A DNA stretch of 64,000 bases from Planococcus glaciei (GTDB lineage Bacteria > Bacillota > Bacilli > Bacillales_A > Planococcaceae), in contig NZ_FNDC01000014.1 in the NCBI RefSeq assembly GCF_900099655.1, forward strand, positions 1 through 64,000, written 5' to 3'. The translations under genes were made by a program, and so were the position numbers. The notes below the pieces were generated by a model, which made no database searches, was not told where the DNA came from, and worked only from the letters and a program-made list of their open reading frames with translations. Positions 52,865 to 61,530 of this stretch are shown here, one piece after another (the stretch's first letter is position 1; each line of letters begins with the position of its first letter).

Positions 52865-54043
52865 CTATAGAAGCGATGGTGCGTTTCCGGTTTGCTGCCG
52901 AACTTTTTGCAATGCCTGTTCCAAGTCTTCCAATAAATCGTCGGTGTGTTCCAACCCGACAGACAAGCGCAGCAGGCCATCGGTTATGCCGCGTTTGTCG
53001 CGTTCTTCTTTTGGCATAGAAGAATGGGACATGGTTGCAGGATACGACAAGATCGATTCGACTGCCCCTAAACTGACGGCAAATATCGGAATCTGCAAAC
53101 TTTCCACAAATGTTCGGGCCGCCTCCTTGTCAGCTAGCCGGAAAGACAAGACAGCTCCGGCACCTGTTGCTTGGCGTTCATGGATCGGGTATCCCGGATG
53201 GAAGCGGAATCCCGGATAATAAACTTCTTCAATGGCCGGGTGGCTATGCAAGTAATCGGCAATAATGCGCGCCGAAGCGGAAGATTGCTTAAGACGTGCC
53301 CCAAGTGTCTTGATGCCTTGGATTAGCGTATAAGCATCCTGGGCGCCTAAAACAGAACCGAAGGTATTTTGGATAAAACCAAGGCGGGTGCCGAGCTCTG
53401 CATCTTTGGTTACGGCAAGGCCGGCAATGATGTCGCTATGTCCGGACAGAAACTTCGTCGCACTGTGTAGGACCAGGTCCGCTCCAAGGTCCAGCGGATT
53501 TTGGAAAAGCGGCGTCATAAAAGTATTGTCGACAAATGTCAGGCAGTCATTCGCTTTTGCCAGTTTAGCAGCGATTTCAATATCGGTGATGTTCATCACC
53601 GGATTGGAAGGTGTCTCAAGGTAAATGACTTTAGTGTTCGGGCGAATCGCTTCCGCCATTTCGCTCAAGTCCGTCATATTGACGAATGTATAATCAATCT
53701 GGAATTTGTTCAAAACTTCTGTAACGAACCGGTAAGTCCCGCCGTAGACGTCTTTAGAGACGAGCACGTGGTCACCTGTTGACAGCAGCATAAAAGCCGA
53801 TGAAATTGCGGCCATGCCGGAAGAAAAGGCGAATCCGCGTGTGCCATTTTCCAGTTTGGCAATGGTTTCTTCCAGTTTTAAACGCGTCGGATTTCCGGAG
53901 CGGCTATAGTCGAAAGGGCCGAATTCATCAAAGCTTTCCTGATGATAAGTCGAAGATAAATAGAGGGGAACGTTGACTGCCCCGGTTTCACGGTCTACGC
54001 CGGTGGCATGAATAAATTGCGTTTCCAATTTTTGAGTTGTCAT
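52865..54043 (-). CDS. PLP-dependent transsulfuration enzyme (MetC/MetI type), SAM-riboswitch controlled
   Basis: The start is ATG 54043 after GAAAGGATGA; the longer open frame upstream runs into the riboswitch terminator and is not coding. The 392-residue enzyme is of the Cys/Met metabolism family: VPLYLSSTYHQ, FDYSRSGNPTR, FAFSSGMAAISS, YLETPSNPVMNITDI, FVDNTFMTPLFQNPLDLGADLVLHSATKFLSGHSD (PLP Lys in SATK), and GGVE/GAVESILSYPA. By eye it resembles Bacillus MetC (cystathionine beta-lyase) more than MetI, but beta-lyase, gamma-lyase and gamma-synthase activities cannot be separated from sequence alone. The S-box leader ties it to methionine supply. Confidence 0.9.
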   Translation of the reverse strand: MTTQKLETQFIHATGVDRETGAVNVPLYLSSTYHQESFDEFGPFDYSRSGNPTRLKLEETIAKLENGTRGFAFSSGMAAISSAFMLLSTGDHVLVSKDVYGGTYRFVTEVLNKFQIDYTFVNMTDLSEMAEAIRPNTKVIYLETPSNPVMNITDIEIAAKLAKANDCLTFVDNTFMTPLFQNPLDLGADLVLHSATKFLSGHSDIIAGLAVTKDAELGTRLGFIQNTFGSVLGAQDAYTLIQGIKTLGARLKQSSASARIIADYLHSHPAIEEVYYPGFRFHPGYPIHERQATGAGAVLSFRLADKEAARTFVESLQIPIFAVSLGAVESILSYPATMSHSSMPKEERDKRGITDGLLRLSVGLEHTDDLLEDLEQALQKVRQQTGNAPSLL

Positions 54044-54061
54044 GTTTATCATCCTTTCATA

Positions 54062-54222
54062 TAAAAAAACAGGGGCTTTCTTCAGAAAAGAAGAAAGCCC
54101 CTGTTTTGGGAATATCATCTTCTCATCTGCTAGGCTGCTGCCTATTGGAATTAGCACCGTTGCCGTTAGGCTGGTTGCTGAGACATCGCAGGGCCAAATC
54201 CCTCCGTCTCTCTTGATAAGAA
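54062..54222 (-). promoter_or_regulatory. SAM-I riboswitch (S-box) with terminator
   Basis: On the minus strand the leader begins CTTATCAAGAGAGACGGAGG at about 54220 and continues with GATTTGGCCC, GATGTCTCAGCAACC and GCAGATGAGAAG (54117-54128), the S-box core with P1 formed by TTCTTATC and GATGAGAA. A 14-bp terminator stem (ACAGGGGCTTTCTT and complement, 54069-54104) with a T7 run follows. When SAM is plentiful the aptamer forms and transcription stops before the transsulfuration gene; when SAM is low an antiterminator should form. Confidence 0.95.
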
Positions 54223-54414
54223 ATAAATTATGAAGTTATGTCTAATTCGATAATTGTAAGTCTAGAGCATTTTAGATAGAAGTGCAAGGGAAAAATTGAA
54301 ATAGTCTAAATACAGCCGCTTGAAGTATGAAAGAAGCGAAAGGGCATTTCTTTTAATTCGAATAGCGAAAGGTTATAATTAGCATTAACTATTTTTTATA
54401 AAAGGGGAATATGG

Positions 54415-54720
54415 ATGTATATTGTGACTTCAACTGTAGAAGTACCGATGGAAAAAACACAGGATCTGATTGAAATATATCAAAATCGTTCCCGCCGGGT
54501 AGACCAGGCAGAAGGCTTTCAGCAGTTTCGCTTGATCCAGAACACCAAAAAATTAAATGAATTGACCGTGCACATGGAATGGCAGTCAAAAGAGTCTTAT
54601 TTAAAATGGGTTCGCAGCAGCGAGTTTAAAGAAATTCATGAACTCGAAAAGAACTACCCTGACAAGGACCTGGCAGGAATTGCTCCGAAAGTCCGCCAGT
54701 ATGAAGTGGTGGCCGAATGA
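54415..54720 (+). CDS. Antibiotic biosynthesis monooxygenase (ABM)/HmoA-like protein
   Basis: A 101-residue protein (ATG 54415 after AAAAGGGGAA) with the ferredoxin-like ABM fold: first strand MYIVTSTVEVP, helix DLIEIYQNRSRRVDQAEGFQQFRLI, strand NELTVHMEWQSKESYLKWVRSSEFKEIHE. The Asn and Trp layout is like heme-degrading monooxygenases of the HmoA/IsdG class, but the axial His cannot be assigned with certainty. It is the first gene of a four-gene set leading into B12-binding and STAS proteins, coupled to the next by ATGA. Confidence 0.75.
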   Translation: MYIVTSTVEVPMEKTQDLIEIYQNRSRRVDQAEGFQQFRLIQNTKKLNELTVHMEWQSKESYLKWVRSSEFKEIHELEKNYPDKDLAGIAPKVRQYEVVAE

Positions 54721-55070
54721 ACAAAGCCATTAAAGACCAAATTGCACTGGAAACGGCCAAGAGCATTTATGAAGCTTACCCCAATTTGTGGGAGCGATTC
54801 GGCGAGCGGGGATTTCAGCATACAGAAAAAGACAACCATCACCATCTGGACCATTTGGAAACAGCTTATGAATTAGAAGACATGCAAGTTTTCCTTGATT
54901 ATAGCCGCTGGCTCGAGACGGTGCTGAACAGCCGCAATGTGGAAACTGCACTTATTATCGATAATTTTGAAAGGCTTATCGACATTCTACCGGGGAAAAC
55001 GGGAAAGCAGGAAGAGTGCTTTATGCTCGCCTGCCTGAATGAAGCGAATGCCTTACTTACTAAACCGTAG
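54717..55070 (+). CDS. Helical hypothetical protein upstream of B12-binding sensor
   Basis: A 117-residue soluble, acidic, all-helical protein that starts by an ATGA overlap with the ABM gene. Its pattern (FQHTEKDNHHHLDHLETAYELEDMQVFLDYSRWLETVLNSRNV) resembles, from memory, a His-x2-Tyr/His-Leu, Phe-x2-Tyr-x2-Trp helical module that occurs fused ahead of B12-binding domains in some sensor proteins. Here it is a separate ORF just 18 bases before the B12-binding gene. I cannot give it a function; a scaffold or input domain for the complex is a reasonable guess. Confidence 0.6.
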   Translation: MNKAIKDQIALETAKSIYEAYPNLWERFGERGFQHTEKDNHHHLDHLETAYELEDMQVFLDYSRWLETVLNSRNVETALIIDNFERLIDILPGKTGKQEECFMLACLNEANALLTKP

Positions 55071-55088
55071 CAAAAGGAGGTTGATCCG

Positions 55089-55742
55089 ATGATTCAACCC
55101 ATTCAATTAGCGGATTTGTTTTTGGAAGGCGAGGATATGAAAGCGTTGCGCCACATCCGTTTCTTCCTCGATCAGCACAGCCGCAAAGAATTATTCGACC
55201 ATTTGCTGACACCGGCAATGTATCATATTGGCTCCTTATGGGAAAACAATGAAATAACAGTAGCGGATGAGCATTTAGCGACAGCCATATGTGATTTTGT
55301 TGTATCCGCCGTGGATAATCGTGAAATGGCAGAAAAAGGCCTGGAAAGAAAAGTGATGGTTCTTGGTCCCGAAGGGGAAGACCATTACATCGGCCTGAAA
55401 ATGGTCTCCAGCCTTTTTCGCGACCATGGCTGGTCGGTGAAATACATGGGCCCGAACCTTCCGTTGCCGCATGCTTTGGAAGCTGCGGAAAAATGGCAGC
55501 CCGATGTCGTCGCTTTATCGGCGGCACTTGTTTACAGGCTGCCTGTTTTAAAAACTTATGCACAAGCGTTTTTGGCATTGCCGTCAAAACCTGCTGTTTT
55601 GATTGGCGGACGGGCGGTCAATGTTTCCAATGTGAACTCTTTGAGAAGCACAGGTGCGATGGTTATACAAGATTTAAGCCAGTTGGAACTCTGGCTGAAG
55701 ACGGGAGAGAAGCCGCGCAATGACTACGACATCTCAATTTAA
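55089..55742 (+). CDS. B12-binding sensor protein with photoreceptor signature
   Basis: A 217-residue soluble protein (ATG 55089 after AAAGGAGG). Residues about 1-80 are the four-helix B12-binding-2 cap and 87-205 the Rossmann-like B12-binding domain. The cap has W51, E61 and H62 in W-x9-E-H spacing, and the B12 domain has E97-x-H99-x2-G102, both hallmarks of CarH/LitR-type adenosylcobalamin light sensors, in which H99 would be the lower cobalt ligand. There is no DNA-binding domain, so output must go to a partner. The next gene, which overlaps by 23 bases, encodes an STAS protein. Confidence 0.87.
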   Translation: MIQPIQLADLFLEGEDMKALRHIRFFLDQHSRKELFDHLLTPAMYHIGSLWENNEITVADEHLATAICDFVVSAVDNREMAEKGLERKVMVLGPEGEDHYIGLKMVSSLFRDHGWSVKYMGPNLPLPHALEAAEKWQPDVVALSAALVYRLPVLKTYAQAFLALPSKPAVLIGGRAVNVSNVNSLRSTGAMVIQDLSQLELWLKTGEKPRNDYDISI

Positions 55743-56487
55743 TGGATTGCCGCTCCCGGCATATACACTGGATCGCCAGCTGGTCATCATCGAAGGCTCA
55801 GCAGAAGCGATTGAGCTATTTGGCGACTGCCGGATTTTCACCGATATTGTCGATGAAGAAAGCCTGAAAAAAGCAAAAACCCTCTTAAGTTCCGAAGTTC
55901 TTCAACCAAAATTTGAGCTTAACTTTATTTCCCGAAAAGGCGAGTTGTTTTTGGCCGATGTTTACGGGAAACGGAGTGATTCAGGAAGCCTTTCGCTCGT
56001 TGTTGTGCCTAAGGACAATCAATTGGAGCGTGTGGCAAACCAACTGGCCAAACTGCGCGAAAGGCTCCGGGAGACGGATTATGATTTGTTCCAGGAAAAA
56101 GAACGCACGGTCGAATTGCTTCAAAGGGTGCGCGAATTGTCTGCACCGTATATTCAATTAGATGCAAACCGTCTGCTGGTGCCGCTGTTCGGCGATTTGA
56201 CCGAAGAGCAGGTACAGGCATTCTCCCCGCGCCTGTTGGCGAACATTTACGAAACCCGGGCAGAAACCGTAATTTTTGATTTAACTGCGATGGGAAAAAT
56301 TACAGACGGCGGCCTTCAGCAGTTGGCCGATTTGCTGCAATCGTTGACCATTATGGGGACAGCCAGCATTTTTACAGGCGTCAAACCGGAACATGCCAAG
56401 CACCTGCATCAGATGCAGGCGAAGCTGCCGATGCGTTTTCTTTCTTCGCTGCAACAAGTCTTGTCGTCCAACCGGTGGACAAGCTAA
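55720..56487 (+). CDS. PAS-like/STAS protein, RsbR-type anti-sigma-factor-antagonist paralog
   Basis: A 255-residue protein that starts inside the B12-sensor gene. Residues about 5-105 look PAS-like (LPAYTLDRQLVIIEGSAEAIELFG), 105-140 form a coiled linker (LAKLRERLRETDYDLFQEKERTVELL), and 140-250 an STAS domain (LLVPLFGDLTEEQVQAFSPRLLANIYETRAETVIFDLTAMGKITDGGLQQLADLLQ). This N-sensor, linker, STAS order is that of stressosome RsbR proteins. The Asp-Thr of RsbRA that is phosphorylated reads Asp-Gly here, so regulation may not be by RsbT at that site. A light- or B12-dependent general-stress input is the likely role. Confidence 0.78.
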   Translation: MTTTSQFNGLPLPAYTLDRQLVIIEGSAEAIELFGDCRIFTDIVDEESLKKAKTLLSSEVLQPKFELNFISRKGELFLADVYGKRSDSGSLSLVVVPKDNQLERVANQLAKLRERLRETDYDLFQEKERTVELLQRVRELSAPYIQLDANRLLVPLFGDLTEEQVQAFSPRLLANIYETRAETVIFDLTAMGKITDGGLQQLADLLQSLTIMGTASIFTGVKPEHAKHLHQMQAKLPMRFLSSLQQVLSSNRWTS

Positions 56488-56518
56488 AGCTGACTCTTTT
56501 AAAAGAGCCGGCTTTTTT
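56487..56518 (+). terminator. Terminator of the B12/STAS operon
   Basis: AAGCTGACTCTTTT pairs imperfectly with AAAAGAGCCGGCTT and is followed by TTTT. Confidence 0.78.
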
Positions 56519-56598
56519 CTTTGCCCGAAAGCATGAGCGGGAAAGATGTAATGATTTGGCAAAATCGATACAATATGTAGGGTAAGGAGTGAAGAACA

Positions 56599-57606
56599 AT
56601 GCACATAAAAAAGTTTAAAGATATTCCTCTATCTGTTTTGGATTTAGCACCGATCAACGAAGGCAGCAACGCCGGAGAGACGTTCCGCCGCAGCGTCGAG
56701 CTGGCCCAGCAGGTTGAAAAGTGGGGGTTCAACCGCTACTGGCTTGCTGAACACCACAATATGCCGGGAATCGGCAGTTCCGCGACTTCGGTATTGATCG
56801 GCCACATTGCAGGGGCGACTGAACGAATCCGTGTCGGCTCAGGCGGGATCATGCTGCCGAACCATGCACCGCTCGTCATTGCGGAACAGTTCGGAACGCT
56901 CGAAGCGATTTATCCAGGCCGTATCGACTTAGGGCTTGGACGTGCTCCCGGCAGCGACCAGGCGACCGCTTATGCGCTCCGCCGCACCTTGCAAAGCAGC
57001 GGAGATGATTTTCCGCAGCAAGTGTCCGAGCTGGAGAATTACTTTTCCAATAAACCGGTCGGCCGCGTTCGTTCGTATCCGGGCACAGGCCTTCGGGTGC
57101 CGCTTTGGCTTTTGGGATCCAGCGGCTTTAGTGCCCAGCTGTCGGCCATCAAGGGGTTGCCGTTTTCCTTTGCGAGCCATTTCGCGCCGGACTTTACGAT
57201 GCAGGCGCTGCAATTATACCACCAGAATTTCAAGCCTTCTGCCGCACTGAAAGAGCCGTATGCCATGGTTGGAGTGAATGTCATTGCAGCGGATACCCAG
57301 GAACGCGCAGAATGGCTGGCGACATCCGGCCAGCAGCAAATGTTCAACTTGATGCGGGGCATGCCAACTGAGTTCACGCCGCCGATCGACAATTTGGATG
57401 AAGCCTGGACGGACCGGGAAATCGCCATTTTCAAAGAAAAGCTGGATACGGAATCGATGATTGTCGGCACGCCTGATGTAGTGCGCGAAAAATTGAGTGC
57501 CTTTATCAATAAAACCCGTGCCAACGAAGTGATCATCAACTCCCAGGTTTTCCACCAGGAAGACCGGCTCCGCTCTTATGAGATTGTTGCCGAAATGATG
57601 GAATGA
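56599..57606 (+). CDS. LLM-class (luciferase-like) flavin-dependent oxidoreductase
   Basis: A 335-residue TIM-barrel protein (ATG 56599 after TAAGGAGTGAAG). Landmarks are [106 protein letters not shown] and a C-terminal [11 protein letters not shown]. These fit the group-1 bacterial luciferase-like family (YwcH/YddN-like) that uses reduced FMN. The natural substrate is unknown; no flavin reductase is adjacent. Confidence 0.92.
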   Translation: MHIKKFKDIPLSVLDLAPINEGSNAGETFRRSVELAQQVEKWGFNRYWLAEHHNMPGIGSSATSVLIGHIAGATERIRVGSGGIMLPNHAPLVIAEQFGTLEAIYPGRIDLGLGRAPGSDQATAYALRRTLQSSGDDFPQQVSELENYFSNKPVGRVRSYPGTGLRVPLWLLGSSGFSAQLSAIKGLPFSFASHFAPDFTMQALQLYHQNFKPSAALKEPYAMVGVNVIAADTQERAEWLATSGQQQMFNLMRGMPTEFTPPIDNLDEAWTDREIAIFKEKLDTESMIVGTPDVVREKLSAFINKTRANEVIINSQVFHQEDRLRSYEIVAEMME

Positions 57607-57607
57607 A

Positions 57608-57648
57608 AAAATCCCCTTCAAGATTTTGCTTGAAGGGGATTTTTGTTC
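57608..57648. terminator. Rho-independent terminator
   Basis: AAAATCCCCTTCAA/TTGAAGGGGATTTT stem with an eight-base loop and T run. Confidence 0.93.
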
Positions 57649-57691
57649 AGCAAACGGCCTCCCTGGAAACAGGGAGTGTCAGCCCTATGGT

Positions 57692-57865
57692 TTACTGGAG
57701 ATTTTGCGCTTTTTTCTCTTCGTCTTTCACTTCTTCGGGGATATCATCGTCTTCCAAAAACGAAAATACGGGTGATCCTTCGCCAATCATGTCCAGTGAT
57801 GCAAAAAAATCGTCGTCAAACTGCCGGCGTTCAACTTCCTGCGGGTCCACACGTCTGCGGTCCAT
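57692..57865 (-). CDS. Small acidic hypothetical protein, 57 residues
   Basis: ATG 57865 has a textbook AAGGAGGT nine bases upstream, so the shorter frame is chosen. The product starts MDRRRVDPQEVERRQFDDDFF and is rich in Asp and Glu, with no Cys, signal or TM segment. I recognise no family. The upstream ribosome site and clean codon use support it as a real gene. Confidence 0.65.
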   Translation of the reverse strand: MDRRRVDPQEVERRQFDDDFFASLDMIGEGSPVFSFLEDDDIPEEVKDEEKKAQNLQ

Positions 57866-57975
57866 GATTAAAACCTCCTTATTTGATTTGTTGGACATGT
57901 GCAATTGAAGAGAGGACACTGCTCTACACCTTCATTATACTGATTATTCTGTTTATATCAAAAGGAATGAATTAT

Positions 57976-58005
57976 AAAAAATGCCCGCTAAAAAATAGCG
58001 GGCAT
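57976..58005 (-). terminator. Terminator of the membrane protein gene at 58012
   Basis: On the minus strand ATGCCCGCTA/TAGCGGGCAT (ten bases each, loop of five) is followed by a T-rich run. Confidence 0.9.
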
Positions 58006-58011
58006 TCGTTG

Positions 58012-58905
58012 TTATTTTGCAGTCGCTTTGGCATTCAATATCATTGATTCAAAGAAAAGGGAAGGGGCCGTTTGATTCCATTCAGCCGAGACGGCATCTT
58101 GTGTCCGTTCGTCGATGACATCGTAAGCCATTTCTGTGCGAAGGTCCTCTGTCAATGGGATTTTGACAAGCGGGCCTTTAGGCGTCAGCCAGTTCAGCTG
58201 CTCACGGCGGTTTTGCAGTGCATGGGAAATCCACTTGTCCTCATCTGCTTCAGAAGCAAAGAACGGTTCTGGAGACAGCATAAACCAGGTCTGCATCTCA
58301 TGCTTAGGCGGCAGCCAGAAGCTCTTCGCCAGTTGTCCTTCTTCCAAAGTCAGGCTGGGAATCTCATGGCGCAGTTCATTGACCGCTTCTCCGTTGCCCA
58401 GTTTAATCGGCCTGGAGACGTATAAATTGCCCTGCAAAATTTCGTCTTCACCCGTGGTTATAGTTCCATACGGATTGGTCGTAGGATCAGCCCCGTAAGT
58501 ATCGTCCTGGGCTTGCTGCACCGGCTCGAGGTTCCATGACTTCACTTTCGCCTCTTCCAGATTTTTCGTATTCAGAGAAACGGCAAACGGCATCCAGCCG
58601 GTATTCGTTACTTCTTCAAATACGATTTTCACTTCGTTTTCAAGTGTTCTTTCTACCAAAGTATAAGAACCGAGCGATAAACCGAAAAGCGTAATTTCAT
58701 ATGTGTGTGTTACATCCGGGCCTTCTTCAGTTTCTTTGGCATCCGATAACGTGAAGAAAGTGGGCTTTTCAATTGCCAAAGCGATGCCGCCTTGAGAATA
58801 AACTTCTGTTTCGTTTTTCAAAAACATCATGCCGGTAAATAAAATAAGCGCCATGAAAAATACTACGCCAATTAAAATAACGATCTTTCTAAACAAATAA
58901 TTCAC
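58012..58905 (-). CDS. Membrane-anchored hypothetical protein
   Basis: A 297-residue protein with a single N-terminal TM helix (FRKIVILIGVVFFMALILFTGMMFL) and an extracytoplasmic beta-rich body (THTYEITLFGLSLGSYTLVERTLENEVKIVFEEV). It contains no Cys. I recognise no family. It stands alone between terminators. A role at the cell surface follows only from topology. Confidence 0.72.
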   Translation of the reverse strand: MNYLFRKIVILIGVVFFMALILFTGMMFLKNETEVYSQGGIALAIEKPTFFTLSDAKETEEGPDVTHTYEITLFGLSLGSYTLVERTLENEVKIVFEEVTNTGWMPFAVSLNTKNLEEAKVKSWNLEPVQQAQDDTYGADPTTNPYGTITTGEDEILQGNLYVSRPIKLGNGEAVNELRHEIPSLTLEEGQLAKSFWLPPKHEMQTWFMLSPEPFFASEADEDKWISHALQNRREQLNWLTPKGPLVKIPLTEDLRTEMAYDVIDERTQDAVSAEWNQTAPSLFFESMILNAKATAK

Positions 58906-58992
58906 CTCATATAGTTTTAGCTCTTTTGATTATATCACGCGCTTTACCGTGGATGAGGGAAGAGATATGAGCATCGGATGAACAAAAGGGGG

Positions 58993-59097
58993 AGTTGCCC
59001 ATAAATATGGGGGAGCCGCTCGTAAAAAGAAGAAAGCCGCTCGCAACTCAATCGAAGTTGCTCGAATCGCAAACCAAGCTGCCCGTAAATAAAAAAA
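58993..59097. repeat. Tandem array, five units of 21-bp period
   Basis: A core of the form AGYYGCYCGTAAA recurs with starts at 58993, 59014, 59035, 59056 and 59077, exactly 21 bases apart: AGTTGCCCATAAAT, AGCCGCTCGTAAAA, AGCCGCTCGCAACT, AGTTGCTCGAATCG, AGCTGCCCGTAAAT. It lies just behind the ABC-transporter terminator. It has the same period as the array at 8914 but a different sequence, sharing only a GCTCG/CGAGC core. Confidence 0.87.
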
Positions 59098-59113
59098 GCG
59101 CCACAAGGGCGCT
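59092..59113 (-). terminator. Terminator of the amino-acid ABC transporter operon
   Basis: On the minus strand AGCGCC and GGCGCT pair around a short loop and lead into a seven-T run. Confidence 0.8.
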
Positions 59114-59116
59114 CGT

Positions 59117-59839
59117 TCACAATACTTTTTCTAGAAAATCGCGTGCCCGTTCGGTTTGCGGGCTATTGAAAAACGCTGCTGGCTGGCCTTCTTCGACCAG
59201 GACGCCGTGGTCAAGGAAAATCACCCGGTCTGCGACTTCACGCGCAAAGCCCATTTCGTGGGTGACGACGGCCATCGTCATGCCGGATTTCGCCAGGTCT
59301 TTCATGACATCGAGCACTTCTTTCACCATTTCAGGATCCAGGGCGGAAGTGGGTTCGTCAAACAGCATCAAGTCAGGTTCCATGGCAAGCGCCCGTGCAA
59401 TCGCGACCCGCTGCTTCTGGCCGCCGGACAGACTGCTTGGATAAGCTTTTTCTTTTTCAGCGAGGCCGACGCGCTTCAGCAAAAGCCGTGCTTTTTCCTG
59501 AGCGGTTTCTTTTTTCTCGCCTTTTACTTTCATCGGGGCATAAGTCAGGTTCTCGAGAACCGTCAAATGCGGAAACAGGTGAAAATGCTGGAACACCATG
59601 CCGATATGCTGGCGGATTTTTTGGACGTCCTTTTTGGGGCCGGTCAAATCCTGCCCGTTCACTACGACGGTTCCGTACGTCGGAATTTCAAGCATATTCA
59701 AGCAGCGGAGAAACGTTGACTTCCCGGATCCCGAAGGGCCGATAATGGAAACCACTTCGCCTTTTTTTATTTCAGTGGTGATGTCTTTCAATACTTCGTT
59801 GGTGCCGAATTTTTTATAAAGATGTTCCACTTTAATCAC
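59117..59839 (-). CDS. Polar amino acid ABC transporter, ATP-binding protein
   Basis: A 240-residue ATPase (GTG 59839; GGAGG ten bases upstream) overlapping the permease stop. It carries Walker [12 protein letters not shown]-loop [15 protein letters not shown], signature [15 protein letters not shown], Walker [13 protein letters not shown] and switch His [26 protein letters not shown] is typical of the GlnQ/HisP branch. With the permease and lipoprotein upstream it forms a complete importer for polar amino acids. Confidence 0.95.
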   Translation of the reverse strand: MIKVEHLYKKFGTNEVLKDITTEIKKGEVVSIIGPSGSGKSTFLRCLNMLEIPTYGTVVVNGQDLTGPKKDVQKIRQHIGMVFQHFHLFPHLTVLENLTYAPMKVKGEKKETAQEKARLLLKRVGLAEKEKAYPSSLSGGQKQRVAIARALAMEPDLMLFDEPTSALDPEMVKEVLDVMKDLAKSGMTMAVVTHEMGFAREVADRVIFLDHGVLVEEGQPAAFFNSPQTERARDFLEKVL

Positions 59840-60491
59840 TTTGTTTCAGCCTCCGTTCAAACATTCTGCCAATGACCGTGAGTCCCATGACAAGGCACCA
59901 GTAGATCAATCCGACAAATAGGAGCGGTTCGAAATTGCGGAACAAATCGGAACCGACCACTTGCGCTCGGCGCATCAAATCCAGGTAGCCGATGGTTGAA
60001 ACGATGGCGGATTCCTTGGTCAGGGTAATAAATTCGTTCATCAAAGCAGGCAGGATGTTTTTCAGCGCCTGCGGCAGGATGATGTCGGTCATCATCGCGC
60101 GGTAAGGAACACCAAGTGCCTGAGCGGCTTCCATCTGCCCTTTGTCGACAGCCTGTATGCCGGCACGGATGATTTCAGAAATATATGCTGAGGAATTCAA
60201 TCCAAACGCAAGAATGGCGGATAAAAATGGCGAGATGTCATATCCGGTCAGCTGTGGGATGGAATAATAGATGATCATCAATTGTAAAATCAGCGGCGTG
60301 CCCCGGAAGATTGACGTGTACGCATCCGCAAACCAGCGCAGCGGTTTGATGGAACCGATTTTAAACAATGCCAGGACGGTCCCGAGAATGGAACCTAAGA
60401 TGATTGCGAAAAATACGAATTTTAAGGTGACCCAAATCCCTTCCAACATGAAAGGAATATAAGGCACGATTTGTGAAAAGTCCAAGTTCAT
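59832..60491 (-). CDS. Polar amino acid ABC transporter, permease
   Basis: The start is ATG 60491, nine bases after AAAAGAG; a TTG three codons earlier abuts the ribosome site. The 219-residue protein has five TM helices and the EAA loop [36 protein letters not shown] that docks on the ATPase. The N-terminus ([20 protein letters not shown]) matches the HisM/GlnP family. A single permease gene implies a homodimeric channel. Confidence 0.94.
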   Translation of the reverse strand: MNLDFSQIVPYIPFMLEGIWVTLKFVFFAIILGSILGTVLALFKIGSIKPLRWFADAYTSIFRGTPLILQLMIIYYSIPQLTGYDISPFLSAILAFGLNSSAYISEIIRAGIQAVDKGQMEAAQALGVPYRAMMTDIILPQALKNILPALMNEFITLTKESAIVSTIGYLDLMRRAQVVGSDLFRNFEPLLFVGLIYWCLVMGLTVIGRMFERRLKQSD

Positions 60492-60522
60492 TTTATCCAA
60501 CTCTTTTCTGATTAAGAAGATG

Positions 60523-60566
60523 ATCCCACTTTTACTGGAGACAGGAGGTCGCGGTCAAAGTGGGAT
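60523..60566 (-). other. Intercistronic stem-loop between binding protein and permease genes
   Basis: ATCCCACTTT (60523-60532) pairs with AAAGTGGGAT (60557-60566) around a 24-base loop, with no T run on the minus strand. Such stems often stabilise the mRNA of the highly expressed binding protein relative to the rest. Confidence 0.6.
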
Positions 60567-60580
60567 GGATTAGTGTCTCT

Positions 60581-61363
60581 TTATTCTTCAATTTTCCATT
60601 TCTTTTTCAGTTCATCCATTTCTCCGCTTTCTTCCATTTCAGCGATGACGCCGTTTACGTCTTCCACAAGGTCACTGCCTTTCGGGAACGCGACTGCCAT
60701 GCCGGGTGAAGCTGTTGTTGGATCGTCAAATGCGTCTAAGTCCTGGGCTTCGATATAGCCTTTGGCAACTTGTTTATCCATATAGGCAGCATCAATGCGG
60801 TTCGATAGGATTTCCTGGATCAATGCACCGGAATCATCCAAGGCTTTCAATTCGAATTTGATATCGCCTTCTTTCAGAATGGCATTGGCGCCTTCTTCCT
60901 GGATGGTGCCAAGCTGGACGCCGACCACTTTGCCTTCCAAATCTTCAAGCGTTTTGATGTCAGAACCTTTAGCTGTCAGGAACATTTCGCCTGAATGGTT
61001 ATATTCAGTTGAGAAGTCGACGTTCTTTTTGCGTTCTTCCGTAGCGGACATGCCGGCAATGACCATATCCACGCGGTCATTCTGCAAAGCACCGATCAGC
61101 CCATCAAATTTCATGTCGGTAATATTCAGTTCATAGCCCAGTTCGTCTGCAATATGGTTGGCTAAATCGATATCAAAACCGACGATTTCGCCTTCGGTAT
61201 TGCGTGATTCAAATGGAGGGAATTCTGCAGACGTTCCCATATCCAATACTTTTGCTTCTTCGGATGAGCCGGAATTTCCTGACTCGGATGTATCACTGCC
61301 ACACGCACCAAGCAGCAAAGCTGCGGATGCAAAAACTGCAAACATGGTATGTTGCTTTTTCAT
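60581..61363 (-). CDS. Polar amino acid ABC transporter, substrate-binding lipoprotein
   Basis: A 260-residue lipoprotein (ATG 61363 after TAGGAGGAAC): signal MKKQHTMFAVFASAALLLGACGS with lipobox LGAC (Cys21), a Ser/Gly/Glu tether, then an SBP-3 domain (VLDMGTSAEFPPFESRNTEGEIVGFDIDLANHIADELGYE, FDGLIGALQNDRVDMVIAGMSATEERKKNVDFS). The Phe, Arg (SATEERKK) and Asp (RIDAAYMDK) are the usual alpha-amino-acid contacts. The exact amino acid is not evident. It is the first gene of the operon. Confidence 0.95.
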   Translation of the reverse strand: MKKQHTMFAVFASAALLLGACGSDTSESGNSGSSEEAKVLDMGTSAEFPPFESRNTEGEIVGFDIDLANHIADELGYELNITDMKFDGLIGALQNDRVDMVIAGMSATEERKKNVDFSTEYNHSGEMFLTAKGSDIKTLEDLEGKVVGVQLGTIQEEGANAILKEGDIKFELKALDDSGALIQEILSNRIDAAYMDKQVAKGYIEAQDLDAFDDPTTASPGMAVAFPKGSDLVEDVNGVIAEMEESGEMDELKKKWKIEE

Positions 61364-61530
61364 TTATAGTTCCTCCTAGTAAATTCTCTATTGGATATTT
61401 ATTCGACTAAATGAATTTTAACAAATAACGAAATAAAAAGAAAGTTTTTTTATAAAGTAAAATGAATAAATATGTATTTTAATTATTCTGTATTTTCCTG
61501 TATAATTGGGAAGATTGGAGGGATGCGGAA

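Noticed and set aside
54044-54157. N-terminal extension of the transsulfuration enzyme
   Set aside because: It reads through the S-box terminator; the real start follows a ribosome site at ATG 54043.
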